NCBI GenBank assembly: GCA_910584825.1
Contig: CAJUCI010000011.1
Coordinates: 15,190-79,189 of the forward strand
Source of the DNA: an uncultured Duncaniella sp.
Lineage (GTDB): Bacteria > Bacteroidota > Bacteroidia > Bacteroidales > Muribaculaceae
Reading direction: 5' to 3'
DNA: 64,000 bases
Within the stretch, counting starts at the first letter, position 1. Every line of letters starts with the position of its first letter. The translations under genes and the position numbers were made by a program. The notes under the pieces are model-generated. The model worked only from the letters and a program-made list of their open reading frames with translations. It had not been told where the DNA came from and did not search any database. Shown piece after piece: positions 34,228-43,131 of the stretch.

Positions 34228-37200
34228 TTCCTTTTTCTGAATAGTTTGTTGATTGCCACAAAGAAGAACGGTACGAATACGATGCCTACGGTGATGGCGA
34301 CGAGCATGCCGAAGAATACACCCGTGCCGATGTCGCGGCGCGCGGCCGAGCCGGGGCCTGAGGCGAAGAGCAGCGGCAGGAGTCCGAGCATGAACGCGAG
34401 CGAGGTCATGACGATGGGGCGGAAGCGCAGACGGGCGGCGGTAAGCGCGGCGTGCATGGCGTCGACCCTCTTGTCGGTCTCCTCCTTGGCAAACTCCACG
34501 ATGAGGATGGCGTTTTTGGCCACGAGGCCCACGAGCATCACGAGTCCTATCTGGAAATAGATGTTGTTCTCAAGCCCGCATATCCATATGCCGAGATACG
34601 CGCCCACTCCGGCGATGGGGAGCGAGAGGATGACGGCGAGCGGCACGCTCCAGCTCTCATACTGCGCGGCGAGGAAGAGAAAGACGAAGAGGAACGCCAG
34701 TCCGAGCACGAGGCCGGTGTTGCCGTTTTCATGCTTCTGCTGGTAGGAGAGTCCGCTCCACTCTACGCCGATATTCTCGGGCAGGTGATTGCGCACAATC
34801 TTCTCGAGCGCGTCCATAGCCTGGCCGGTGCTGTAGCCGTGGGCGGCCTCGCCCGAGATGGTGGCCGAGTTGAACATGTTGAAGCGTCCGATGGTGCCGG
34901 GGCCTGTGGTGAAGCGGCTCGTGCCGAGCGATGAGATGGGCACCATCACTCCCCCGGTGCCGCGGACAAAGAAGAGGTTGATATTGTCGCGGTTGATGCG
35001 GTAGGGGGCTTCGGCCTGGATGTAGACTCGATAGATGCGGTTGAACATGTTGAAGTCGTTGACATAAATCGAGCCGGTGAATGCCTTCATGGTCGAGAAG
35101 ATGTCGCTGACGGGTATGCCCTGCATCTTGGCGCGGTCACGGTCAACGTCAAAGTAGAGCTGCGGGATGTCGGCCTGCATGGATGTGGATATGTCGGCAA
35201 TCGCAGGCTGGAGGGCGGCATAGCGGCGCAGGGTGTCGACGGCGTTCTGCAGGTCGGTGTATGTGGCGTCGCCTCGCGCCTCGAGCACCATCTCGAATCC
35301 GCCCGAACTGCCAAGGCCGGGGATGATGGAGGGGGAGAAGACGTAGACGCGGCTCTCGGGATACTCGGCCAGGGCGTCATGCACGCGCGAGCGTATCTCG
35401 GAGATGTCCTCGGTTGTGTGCTCCTCCCAGGGCTTGAGTATGACGGTGAGCTGGGCGTGGGCCGGGTTGGTGCCTACGCGGGGCGAGGAGCCGGTGACGT
35501 TGAGCACGTACTGCACGTCGGGGTCGGCGGTGAGATAGTCCATTGCCCGCTCGGTGACCTCGCGCGTGCGCTCGATGGTGGAGCCTTCGGGCAGCTCAAG
35601 CTCGACGGTGAAGTAGCCCTGGTCCTCCTGCGACATGAAGCTCTGAGGGGTAAGCTCGTTCATCACGTAGATGAAGACAAGTGCCAGGCCGAAGGCCGCA
35701 TACATGCGGCGCGGGTGGCGGAAGGCGCGCGAGATGGAGCGTCCGTAGAATTTGTTGCCTCGGCCCAGCCATACGTTTATGAGACGGAACACCTTGGCCT
35801 TGCGGCTCTTCTTGCCGGGGCGCAGCAGCTTGGCGCACATGACGGGCGAGAGGGTGAGCGCGACGATGGTAGAGATGATGACCGACACGGCTATGGTTAT
35901 GGTAAACTGGCGGTAGAGCTGGCCGGTGATGCCGGGGAGGAAGCTCACGGGCACGAACACCGCGCAGAGCACGAGCGACATGGCTATGAGCGCGCTGCCG
36001 AGTCCGCCCATTGCCTTGGCGGTGGCCTCGTAGGGCGAGAGGTGCTCGGTGTTCATTATGCGGTCAACATTCTCGACCACCACAATGGCATCATCGACCA
36101 CGATGCCGATGGCGAGGATGAGGCCGAGGAGGGTGAGCATGTTGAGCGAGAAGCCGAACATGAGCATCACGCCGAACGTGCCGACCAGCGAGATGGGCAC
36201 GGCGATGACGGGGATGAGCGTGCTGCGCCAGTTCTGGAGCGAGAGAAACACCACGAGTATCACCAGCAGCAGGGCCTCGAAGAAGGTGCGGTAGACGTGG
36301 TGGATTGACTCGGAGATGTAGGTGGTCATGTCAAAGGGTATGTCATAGCTGATGCCTTCGGGGAAGTTTTTGGCTATGAGTTCCATCTCGGCCTTGACGG
36401 CCTCGGCCACCTCGAGGGCGTTTGCGCCCGGGAGCATGTTGATGTTGATTACGGCGGCGTTGCCTCCGTTGATGCCGCTCTCGGTGGAGTAGCTCGACGC
36501 CTCGAGCGACACTCGCGCCACGTCACGCAGACGTATGACGGAGCCGTCAGGCCCTGCGCGGAGCACGATGTCCTCAAACTCGGCCACCGACGAGAGGCGT
36601 CCGCGGGCAATGATGGGCATGGTCACATCGATGCCTGTGGCGGGTGCCTGGCCCAGTGCTCCGGCGGCCGACTCGCGGTTCTGGTCCTTGAGGGCGTCCT
36701 GGATGTCCTTGACGGTCAGGCCGAGGTCGGCGAGCTTGTCGGGCGCAACCCATATCTGCATGGCGTAGTATCGGCTGCCCACGTTGCTTACGCTGCCCAC
36801 GCCGGGGATGCGGCGGATGGGGTCGACGACGTTGAGCGTGGTGTAGTTGCTGAGATACACCTCGTCAAACTTCGGGTCGTCAGACTGTATGGTTATGGTC
36901 ATGAGTCGGCTGGCAGTCTCCTTTGATACGGTGATGCCGTTCTGCACCACTTCGGCCGGCAGTCGCGACTCGGCCTTCTTGACGCGGTTCTGGATGTCGA
37001 CGGCGGCCAGCTCGGGGTCGGTGTCGATGTCAAATGTCACGAGTGCCGAGAATCCGCCCGAGTTGGAGCTTGACGACGACATGTATATCATGCCGGGGGT
37101 GCCGTTGAGTTCCTGCTCGATGGGGGTGGCCACGGCCTGGGTGACGGTCTGGGCGTCGGCTCCGGGATAGGATGCGCTGATGCGCACCACCGGGGGCACT

Positions 37201-37316
37201 ATCTGCGGGTACTGGTCGACCGGCAGGAGCGCGAGCCCGATGCCTCCGATAATGAATATCACGATGGATATTACTATCGAGAATACGGGATGCTCGAGAA
37301 AAAAGTTGCGTTTCAT
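34224..37316 (-). CDS. RND multidrug efflux permease (AcrB/MexB-like, HAE1)
   Basis: A 1030-residue inner-membrane proton antiporter with 12 predicted helices and two large periplasmic loops. Visible signatures are FFLEHPVFSIVISI at the start, GIVVDDAIVVVENV in the TM4 proton-relay region, VPVSFLPGITGQLYRQF, and VMLVGLVAKNAILIVEFA in the second half. It extrudes hydrophobic drugs, bile salts or similar compounds. It is the middle gene of a complete MFP-RND-OMF operon. Confidence 0.97.
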   Translation of the reverse strand: MKRNFFLEHPVFSIVISIVIFIIGGIGLALLPVDQYPQIVPPVVRISASYPGADAQTVTQAVATPIEQELNGTPGMIYMSSSSSNSGGFSALVTFDIDTDPELAAVDIQNRVKKAESRLPAEVVQNGITVSKETASRLMTITIQSDDPKFDEVYLSNYTTLNVVDPIRRIPGVGSVSNVGSRYYAMQIWVAPDKLADLGLTVKDIQDALKDQNRESAAGALGQAPATGIDVTMPIIARGRLSSVAEFEDIVLRAGPDGSVIRLRDVARVSLEASSYSTESGINGGNAAVININMLPGANALEVAEAVKAEMELIAKNFPEGISYDIPFDMTTYISESIHHVYRTFFEALLLVILVVFLSLQNWRSTLIPVIAVPISLVGTFGVMLMFGFSLNMLTLLGLILAIGIVVDDAIVVVENVDRIMNTEHLSPYEATAKAMGGLGSALIAMSLVLCAVFVPVSFLPGITGQLYRQFTITIAVSVIISTIVALTLSPVMCAKLLRPGKKSRKAKVFRLINVWLGRGNKFYGRSISRAFRHPRRMYAAFGLALVFIYVMNELTPQSFMSQEDQGYFTVELELPEGSTIERTREVTERAMDYLTADPDVQYVLNVTGSSPRVGTNPAHAQLTVILKPWEEHTTEDISEIRSRVHDALAEYPESRVYVFSPSIIPGLGSSGGFEMVLEARGDATYTDLQNAVDTLRRYAALQPAIADISTSMQADIPQLYFDVDRDRAKMQGIPVSDIFSTMKAFTGSIYVNDFNMFNRIYRVYIQAEAPYRINRDNINLFFVRGTGGVMVPISSLGTSRFTTGPGTIGRFNMFNSATISGEAAHGYSTGQAMDALEKIVRNHLPENIGVEWSGLSYQQKHENGNTGLVLGLAFLFVFLFLAAQYESWSVPLAVILSLPIAGVGAYLGIWICGLENNIYFQIGLVMLVGLVAKNAILIVEFAKEETDKRVDAMHAALTAARLRFRPIVMTSLAFMLGLLPLLFASGPGSAARRDIGTGVFFGMLVAITVGIVFVPFFFVAINKLFRKRK

Positions 37317-37343
37317 GTGGCTGTGCGTCCTTTCGGTCAGTGA

Positions 37344-38603
37344 TTATTTTACTTCGGGTGATTCCTCTTTGCGGCCTTTGTCGTCGGTAGGCTCGGGGGC
37401 GGGGATGGGGTTGACCTTCATGCCGTGCGAGAGCTTGTGATAGCCCTCCACCACGATGTCCTCGCCCTTGGCAAGGCCGCGCTCCACGATGGTGTTGTTG
37501 CCCACTTCGGGGCCAAGCTCGATGAAGCGACGCTCCACCACGCTGTCGGGGCGCACCACGTAGATGTATGCTCCACCCTTCTCGATGACGAGTGCCTTGG
37601 TGGGGACTTCGATGGCATCCTCGCGCACGTCAAGCAGTACCTTGACCTTGGTAAACTCGCCGGGGAGCAGACGGTGGTCGGGGTTGGGCATCTCGGCGCG
37701 CACCGAGAATGTGCCTGTCTTGGGGTCGACCTGCGGGTCGGCGAAGTCGACGAGTCCCTTGTGGGGATAGACCGAGCCGTCGGGCAGGGTGATGGTGACG
37801 TAGGAGTTCCATTTGCGGTTGGGGTCGGAGCTGCCGAGGTTGACGTTGCGGTCTTTGCTGCGCAGATAGTCGAGCGCGGTCATGGAGAAGTCCACTCTCA
37901 CGGTGTCGCTCTTTACCACGGTGGCGAGGAGCGATTTGCCTCCCGAGGGGCCGACGAGGGTGCCGATGTCGGCCACGCGCTCGGAGATGTAGCCCGAGAT
38001 GGGTGAGCTGACGCGGGTGTAGCCGAGTGTGAGTTCGGCCTGTGTGAGGTCAGCCTCGCTGACTATCACCTCGGCGTTGGCACTCTCATAGGCGGCCTCG
38101 GCATCATCGAGGTCGAGCTGCGAGGCGGCGTTCTGGGCATAGAGCGGCTTGATGCGCTGCAGGTCGCGTTCGGCCTTCTGAGCCTGGGCACGGGCCTTGT
38201 TGAGCTGGGCACGTGCCTTGTTGACATGCGCGCGATAGAGGCGCGGGTCGATGACGAAAAGCGTCTGCCCCTTCTCGATATACGAGCCTTCCTTGAACAG
38301 CATGCTCTCAAGGTAGCCCTCGACACGGGCATGGATTTCGACAAATTGCTGGGCGCGGATGCGTCCGACGTATTCGCCGTAGATATTAACGTTGTCGGTG
38401 GTGACCTTCTCGACCTCGACGGTCGGGGGCACTACGGGTACAGGCTTGGCGCGGAGTATGAAATAGAGCGCGACGCCGATGATGACGGCGGCCACGACAA
38501 TCAGAATCCATGTCTTACGGCTGTGCGGGGCTTTGTCGCTCACTATCCTGTAGCCTGAGCTGACCTTTGAACCTAAAGCGTCTTTGTAACGGTTGATGTC
38601 CAT
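37344..38603 (-). CDS. RND efflux periplasmic adaptor (MFP/HlyD-like)
   Basis: A 419-residue adaptor. It has an N-terminal membrane anchor (about 31-51, ILIVVAAVIIGVALYFIL) rather than a lipobox, a lipoyl-like and coiled-coil hairpin region (about 80-205, VEIHARVEGYLESM and the KARAQ helix), a beta-barrel and a membrane-proximal domain to about 390. It is the first gene of the pump operon, 27 nt before the permease. No local regulator gene is present. Confidence 0.95.
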   Translation of the reverse strand: MDINRYKDALGSKVSSGYRIVSDKAPHSRKTWILIVVAAVIIGVALYFILRAKPVPVVPPTVEVEKVTTDNVNIYGEYVGRIRAQQFVEIHARVEGYLESMLFKEGSYIEKGQTLFVIDPRLYRAHVNKARAQLNKARAQAQKAERDLQRIKPLYAQNAASQLDLDDAEAAYESANAEVIVSEADLTQAELTLGYTRVSSPISGYISERVADIGTLVGPSGGKSLLATVVKSDTVRVDFSMTALDYLRSKDRNVNLGSSDPNRKWNSYVTITLPDGSVYPHKGLVDFADPQVDPKTGTFSVRAEMPNPDHRLLPGEFTKVKVLLDVREDAIEVPTKALVIEKGGAYIYVVRPDSVVERRFIELGPEVGNNTIVERGLAKGEDIVVEGYHKLSHGMKVNPIPAPEPTDDKGRKEESPEVK

Positions 38604-38828
38604 AAGCGTGATGAATGATGTGATGTACGAATGTTTAAGGACTGTGCCTATCTAAGCAACATCGGTTTCACGCTGATTGTTTACCTGATTTTTCGGATTA
38701 GTTAATTTTAATGAATACAGTTAAAAATAACAACGAGTGTTAAAACCCATTTGGAAGACCACCCGTTTCGCCCCCCGGACCTCTTTTCCATGTAAGAATA
38801 TCGGCATAAGAGTATGTATAAAAAACAG

Positions 38829-38869
38829 CTGCGGGGATGCCCGCCGTAATCGGAAGGGCATCCCCGCAG
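38829..38869 (-). terminator. Terminator of the PUL minus-strand operon
   Basis: Arms 38829-38842 and 38856-38869 (CTGCGGGGATGCCC and complement) form an exact 14-bp stem with a 13-nt loop; on the minus strand it is followed by TGTTTTTTATA. It ends the susC-to-GH5 transcript. The rest of the 311-nt gap 38604-38914 should hold the efflux promoter, but I see no clear consensus box there. Confidence 0.9.
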
Positions 38870-38914
38870 GAGTGAGGGGGAGGAGAATCTCAGTATTCTA
38901 ATTAAGTGGGGTCA

Positions 38915-40423
38915 TCAGAAGGGGTAAACGCCTGTCGAGGCTCCGCTCATGATGCCGTCGATGGCATACTGGTTGATTACGTTGCCGGTGGTGCGGTCAA
39001 TGTCGCCGCCGGTCTCCCAATAGAAGGGGACACAGCCGTGATTTTTGGCCGAGCGGGTCATGCACTCGTTCCAGGCGGCACGTGACTTCTGATGCTTCTC
39101 GACATCCATGCCGGGGAAGTCAGAGGCGTTGCGCACGGCCGATGAGTATTCGCCGACAATCACGGGTATGCCGTTTGCCACGAATGTGTCGTGCATCTTC
39201 TTGTACTGTCCGTCGATATACTTCTCGTCAGCCCAGGTGCAGTTGCGGTCAGAGCCGTCTACGAAATTATCGGCACCCCAGTAGAGTTTGACTGTTGCGG
39301 CCCACTGTCCGTCCTTCTCCATGATTGTGAAGTCAGAGGGGTCATAGTTGTGCACTTCGACGAGCATACGGTCCTCGATGATGTCGACAGGGAGCTGGTA
39401 ACGACCCTTGACGGTCTCGTCGATATTGGTCTGCGGGCCCTGTGCGATGAGGCAGCGGGAGGCGTTGTTGCCGCCTGTGGCGCGCACGGCGTCAACGAAT
39501 GTCTGCTGATACTTGATAATGGCATCAACGGCAGTGTCGGTGATGGTTCCGTCCATGCCCGGCTCGTTCATGCCGGCAAAGAGCAGATGCTCGTCGAAAT
39601 GATTGAGCTTCTTGGCAATCTGAGTCCAGAAATCGTGCTGCTTCTTGTCGATGTCTTCGTCATAGCCGCCTTCGAGATTGTTCTCGAGCCAGCCGCCGTC
39701 CCAGTGGATGTTGACGATGGCATACATGCCTTCGCCTACTACCCATTCTACAACCTGATCGATGCGGTCGAGCCAGTCAGCTTTGATGATATTCTTTGCT
39801 TTCTCCTTTTTAGTCTTGCCATCGATGTGGCTGTTCCACGCGCAGGGGATACGCACGGCATTGAAGCCTGCAGCCTTAAGTCCGCGGATGTAGTCGATGG
39901 TTACGGGGCGTGTCCATGAGCCTTCGCCGTCGGGAGCCTCGAGGGTGTTACCGATGTTGACGCCGGCATACATTTGTGATGCAATCTGCTTGGCGGTGAT
40001 GTCGGCGATGGGGGTCTCGGCGGGCACAGTGGGTGCATTTGTAGGCTGTGTGAGAGTGAATCCGCGAGCCACATTGTTGGCAAACACTGACACTCGTGCC
40101 GAGCGCGGGCCGCGGGTCTCGTTAAGTGCTGTAGTGACGGTCACGGGGAATCCCTTGTCGGTGCGGTCGCCCACCGACACTTCAATCCAGCTTAAATCGT
40201 CCTTGTCGTCAATCTTCTCGACGTGGGCTGCCACCGAAGCGGGAGAGTTCACATAGAATGTCTGCGACTCGCCGGTCGGAGCTGCTGTGATGCCGTTGGC
40301 AAAAATGTCTTCCGGCACCTGGATATTTTCATATATCACCTCGTTCCTGTCATCGTCACATGCGGCGAACGTGTAGCATGCTGAGAGGCAAAGTGCAAGG
40401 CAGAGTGATTTGGCTATTTTCAT
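38915..40423 (-). CDS. BACON-GH5 endo-beta-1,4-glucanase, likely xyloglucanase
   Basis: A 502-residue surface lipoprotein (C22, followed by acidic DDD). A BACON beta-sandwich (about 45-135) precedes a GH5 TIM barrel (about 145-500) with acid/base E287 in GMNEPGMD and nucleophile E425 in IVGEYSS. The BACON-GH5 order and the length match the surface xyloglucanase of the Bacteroides ovatus xyloglucan locus (family knowledge). It is the last gene of the minus-strand arm and would make the first cuts outside the cell. A beta-glucan or glucomannan activity is the alternative. Confidence 0.92.
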   Translation of the reverse strand: MKIAKSLCLALCLSACYTFAACDDDRNEVIYENIQVPEDIFANGITAAPTGESQTFYVNSPASVAAHVEKIDDKDDLSWIEVSVGDRTDKGFPVTVTTALNETRGPRSARVSVFANNVARGFTLTQPTNAPTVPAETPIADITAKQIASQMYAGVNIGNTLEAPDGEGSWTRPVTIDYIRGLKAAGFNAVRIPCAWNSHIDGKTKKEKAKNIIKADWLDRIDQVVEWVVGEGMYAIVNIHWDGGWLENNLEGGYDEDIDKKQHDFWTQIAKKLNHFDEHLLFAGMNEPGMDGTITDTAVDAIIKYQQTFVDAVRATGGNNASRCLIAQGPQTNIDETVKGRYQLPVDIIEDRMLVEVHNYDPSDFTIMEKDGQWAATVKLYWGADNFVDGSDRNCTWADEKYIDGQYKKMHDTFVANGIPVIVGEYSSAVRNASDFPGMDVEKHQKSRAAWNECMTRSAKNHGCVPFYWETGGDIDRTTGNVINQYAIDGIMSGASTGVYPF

Positions 40424-40449
40424 AATATATTTTCACTGTGTATAGTCAA

Positions 40450-40491
40450 GGGAGAAGCCCCGGGCTGTCAGAAGCCCAAGGGGCTTCTCCC
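40450..40491. repeat. Intercistronic hairpin before the GH5 gene
   Basis: Arms 40450-40461 and 40480-40491 (GGGAGAAGCCCC and complement) pair over 12 bp with a second GGGC/GCCC pairing inside the loop. No T-run follows in either direction, so it is more likely an mRNA-stability or processing element between the surface-lipoprotein gene and GH5 than a full terminator. Confidence 0.7.
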
Positions 40492-40510
40492 ATATGATAC
40501 ATTTTTGTTA

Positions 40511-43108
40511 TTACCAGATGACTGGGGTAAAGAGTGAGTTGATGGTAAACTTCACACGCATGGAGTCGTTGAAGCCGAGTTCCTTGATAACGTCACCTTC
40601 GGGTGTGCCGAATGCACAGCCGTCATTCTTGGTTTTGCCGTAGCAGTTCCAAAGTTCGAGACGGTGCTGGCTGCCGTCATTCGAGTTGACGACTTTCTTG
40701 GCGTCCCAACCTGTGAGGGCCTTGCCGTCAAGCTCGATTGAGTTGAGTGTCATGACAGTGCCGGGGAACATGTCCATGAGGCCGCCTGTGTTTATGAAAG
40801 TCATAATCGAGCCGTCGGAATAGTTGAAGTCGGCAGTCTTGCGGGTGGTGATGTCAAAGTCGGTCTTGTCAGGCACGAGTTTGAAGTTGCTGTCGACAGT
40901 CACTCGGAATGAGCCGTCATTGATGCCGTCCCAGTAGCCGCCCCATGAGGGATTGATGGTCACGAGGTCGGGGGTGAAGACTGCGTTTTCGGTGATGTAG
41001 CAGTCAATCTCGACTGAGTTGCTGAACGATAATGCCGGGTCATGGTCAACGTTGGTGGCTGAGCTGAACGGGCTCTCGAATACCTTGCTTCCGTCTGAGC
41101 CCTTGCCCCAGATGCTGAAGAATTCAACGCGGTAGTTACCCTTGTCTTCAATGTCGCCATAGAAGAACTTGGAGGCATCAAACTTGACTGATTTACCGTC
41201 GCAGCGGATGTCGGTGACGGTAACTATCACGTTAGGATGCTCGACGAGTATCTCGTTGAAGTCCATGAGGAATACCATCGCACCGTTGCAGGCGTCGCCA
41301 TTGTAGGTGAATGTGAACTTTTTGCCGAATTCAGTCGGGTCAACGGTGCCGACCTGTGTGCCCCGGTTGCCTGACCAGTCGCCGCCTACGCTCATCATGG
41401 TGACTGCGTAGCCATACTTGGCCGACTGAGGTATCATGTTTACACTCAGGAGAATGGGGGCGGAGTCTCTGAAATATGCGAGCTGGAATGACTTGTCGGT
41501 AAGAGTCAGGACTTTTATCTCATTCTTGCGGTTTTCAACCATCGGGCTGACGAAATTGTCGGGAGCGAGGAGGTCGATGGTCGATGTGATGGTGTAGTTC
41601 TCGTTGTCGATTGTATAGGTGCCCTCATGAGAGACGCCATCCTTATCGACTACAATCACTTTGCCATCCTCTGTAAATGTCATCGAGCCTGTGCAGTCGC
41701 CATAAGCCCAGGTGGCCGATGCTCCGGGTGCCCAGCACCAATCATTTTTACCTATCATAGGCTCATTGTTGGTCAGATGCTTCCAGGAATAGTCGAGGCT
41801 GTAGAAATCTGTAGGACCTTCAAATATCTTGGATGCTCCGTTGCGGAGGTCGATTTCCCAAGTACGGCAGAGCATCGATTTCTCAATCTTGAGGTTACGT
41901 GCGGTTGTCACGGGACGTATCGACATGGCCTGATAGACGGGAGCTGTCATGCGCGAGTTGGTTGCTGATGAGAACTGATAGCCGTAATAGTAACGCTGGT
42001 CGCCGGGATTGATTGAGCCGGTTGCATAGTAGCCGTTGTTGCCAATGCCGGTGACATCATTTACTGTGCGTGTGCCGGCAGCGGGGAGGAAGATGGTGTT
42101 GCCGTTGGGGCCGGTGAGACGGAAACCGTTCACACCGTCGACTGTTGTCCACTCCGATGTACACTTGGCAAAGAGTTCCTCGAAATCCTCATAGGAGGGG
42201 AGGGTTGCCTTGCCGTCGGTCACCTGATAGATTAGGTCGTTGGTAGTGCGATACAGGTCCTCTGAAGCATAGTCCTCGGGGAGGTATGAGTTCATGACAC
42301 CTGTGCGGTCGCCGAAACCGAAGTGACCGCCGAGGTCATTTTCGCTCTTTGCGCCGAGGTTGTACTTAGCCCATTTTACCGAGAGACCGAGGTCTACAAA
42401 CTCCTCGTCGGCGTCATACTTATGGCTTTCGGTTGTGAACGACTCCACATCGCCGTAGATTGTGCCGGCACCGAGGTTGACATAAGCAGCGTAATAGTAG
42501 GTGGTAGACGGGAGAAGGCCTGACTTATTGACTGAGAATGTCGATGCATTGTCGTCAGCGGGAACGATGAGACCGTTACGTACCTTCTCTACATCAGGCT
42601 CTGAGGCGATTACTATACCTACGGTTGCGTCGGCCGGCATTTCAGTGGCCGAACCGCCGATGAGTGCCGAAGTGAAGTCGACAGTCTCGGCGCGCGAGGT
42701 TGACACTGTGGCATTGGTGGTCACGAATGACTTGACATCGCCGAGGAAAGTGACCTGACCCTTGAGTGATACGTAGGTCTGGTAGTAGTAGGTCTGACCT
42801 GTGGTGAGGCCGTTGACTGTGGCTGACACCACACCGTCGTTGAGCAGTCCGTCCACCTTGTTGGGCATATTGTCCTGCGCTTCACCGTAATAGAAGCCTA
42901 CCGAGTAGAGCGCGGCCGACTTGCCGTCAAGTCCTTTGACGGTGCCGTGGAGCACTGCGCTGTTGGCGGTGACGTCTGACGACCCGGTGTTTACCGACGA
43001 CTCGTCGATGACGGGGTCGGTAGAGATGAAGTAGTTGTCATCGTCGTTACATGACGCCAGAGAGAGCCCGAGCAGGAACGACGCATATAAGAATATTTTG
43101 GTTTTCAT
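40511..43108 (-). CDS. Large surface lipoprotein, probable glycan-binding protein
   Basis: An 865-residue lipoprotein (lipobox LASC, C20, then NDDDN). Two Fn3-like domains (about 35-130 and 133-225, each ending in TTYYYAAYV- or QTYYYQTYV-like strands) are followed by a segment resembling the Fibrobacter major paralogous domain (about 232-400: EFVDLGLSVKWAKYNLGA), then a beta-rich module (about 405-560: CRTWEIDLRNG, WCWAPG). A C-terminal third (about 600-865) follows. The position after susCD suggests an SGBP-B-like xyloglucan binder. It is much longer than usual surface glycan-binding proteins. Confidence 0.75.
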   Translation of the reverse strand: MKTKIFLYASFLLGLSLASCNDDDNYFISTDPVIDESSVNTGSSDVTANSAVLHGTVKGLDGKSAALYSVGFYYGEAQDNMPNKVDGLLNDGVVSATVNGLTTGQTYYYQTYVSLKGQVTFLGDVKSFVTTNATVSTSRAETVDFTSALIGGSATEMPADATVGIVIASEPDVEKVRNGLIVPADDNASTFSVNKSGLLPSTTYYYAAYVNLGAGTIYGDVESFTTESHKYDADEEFVDLGLSVKWAKYNLGAKSENDLGGHFGFGDRTGVMNSYLPEDYASEDLYRTTNDLIYQVTDGKATLPSYEDFEELFAKCTSEWTTVDGVNGFRLTGPNGNTIFLPAAGTRTVNDVTGIGNNGYYATGSINPGDQRYYYGYQFSSATNSRMTAPVYQAMSIRPVTTARNLKIEKSMLCRTWEIDLRNGASKIFEGPTDFYSLDYSWKHLTNNEPMIGKNDWCWAPGASATWAYGDCTGSMTFTEDGKVIVVDKDGVSHEGTYTIDNENYTITSTIDLLAPDNFVSPMVENRKNEIKVLTLTDKSFQLAYFRDSAPILLSVNMIPQSAKYGYAVTMMSVGGDWSGNRGTQVGTVDPTEFGKKFTFTYNGDACNGAMVFLMDFNEILVEHPNVIVTVTDIRCDGKSVKFDASKFFYGDIEDKGNYRVEFFSIWGKGSDGSKVFESPFSSATNVDHDPALSFSNSVEIDCYITENAVFTPDLVTINPSWGGYWDGINDGSFRVTVDSNFKLVPDKTDFDITTRKTADFNYSDGSIMTFINTGGLMDMFPGTVMTLNSIELDGKALTGWDAKKVVNSNDGSQHRLELWNCYGKTKNDGCAFGTPEGDVIKELGFNDSMRVKFTINSLFTPVIW

Positions 43109-43131
43109 TTTAGTGTATTATCCTATTCAGG

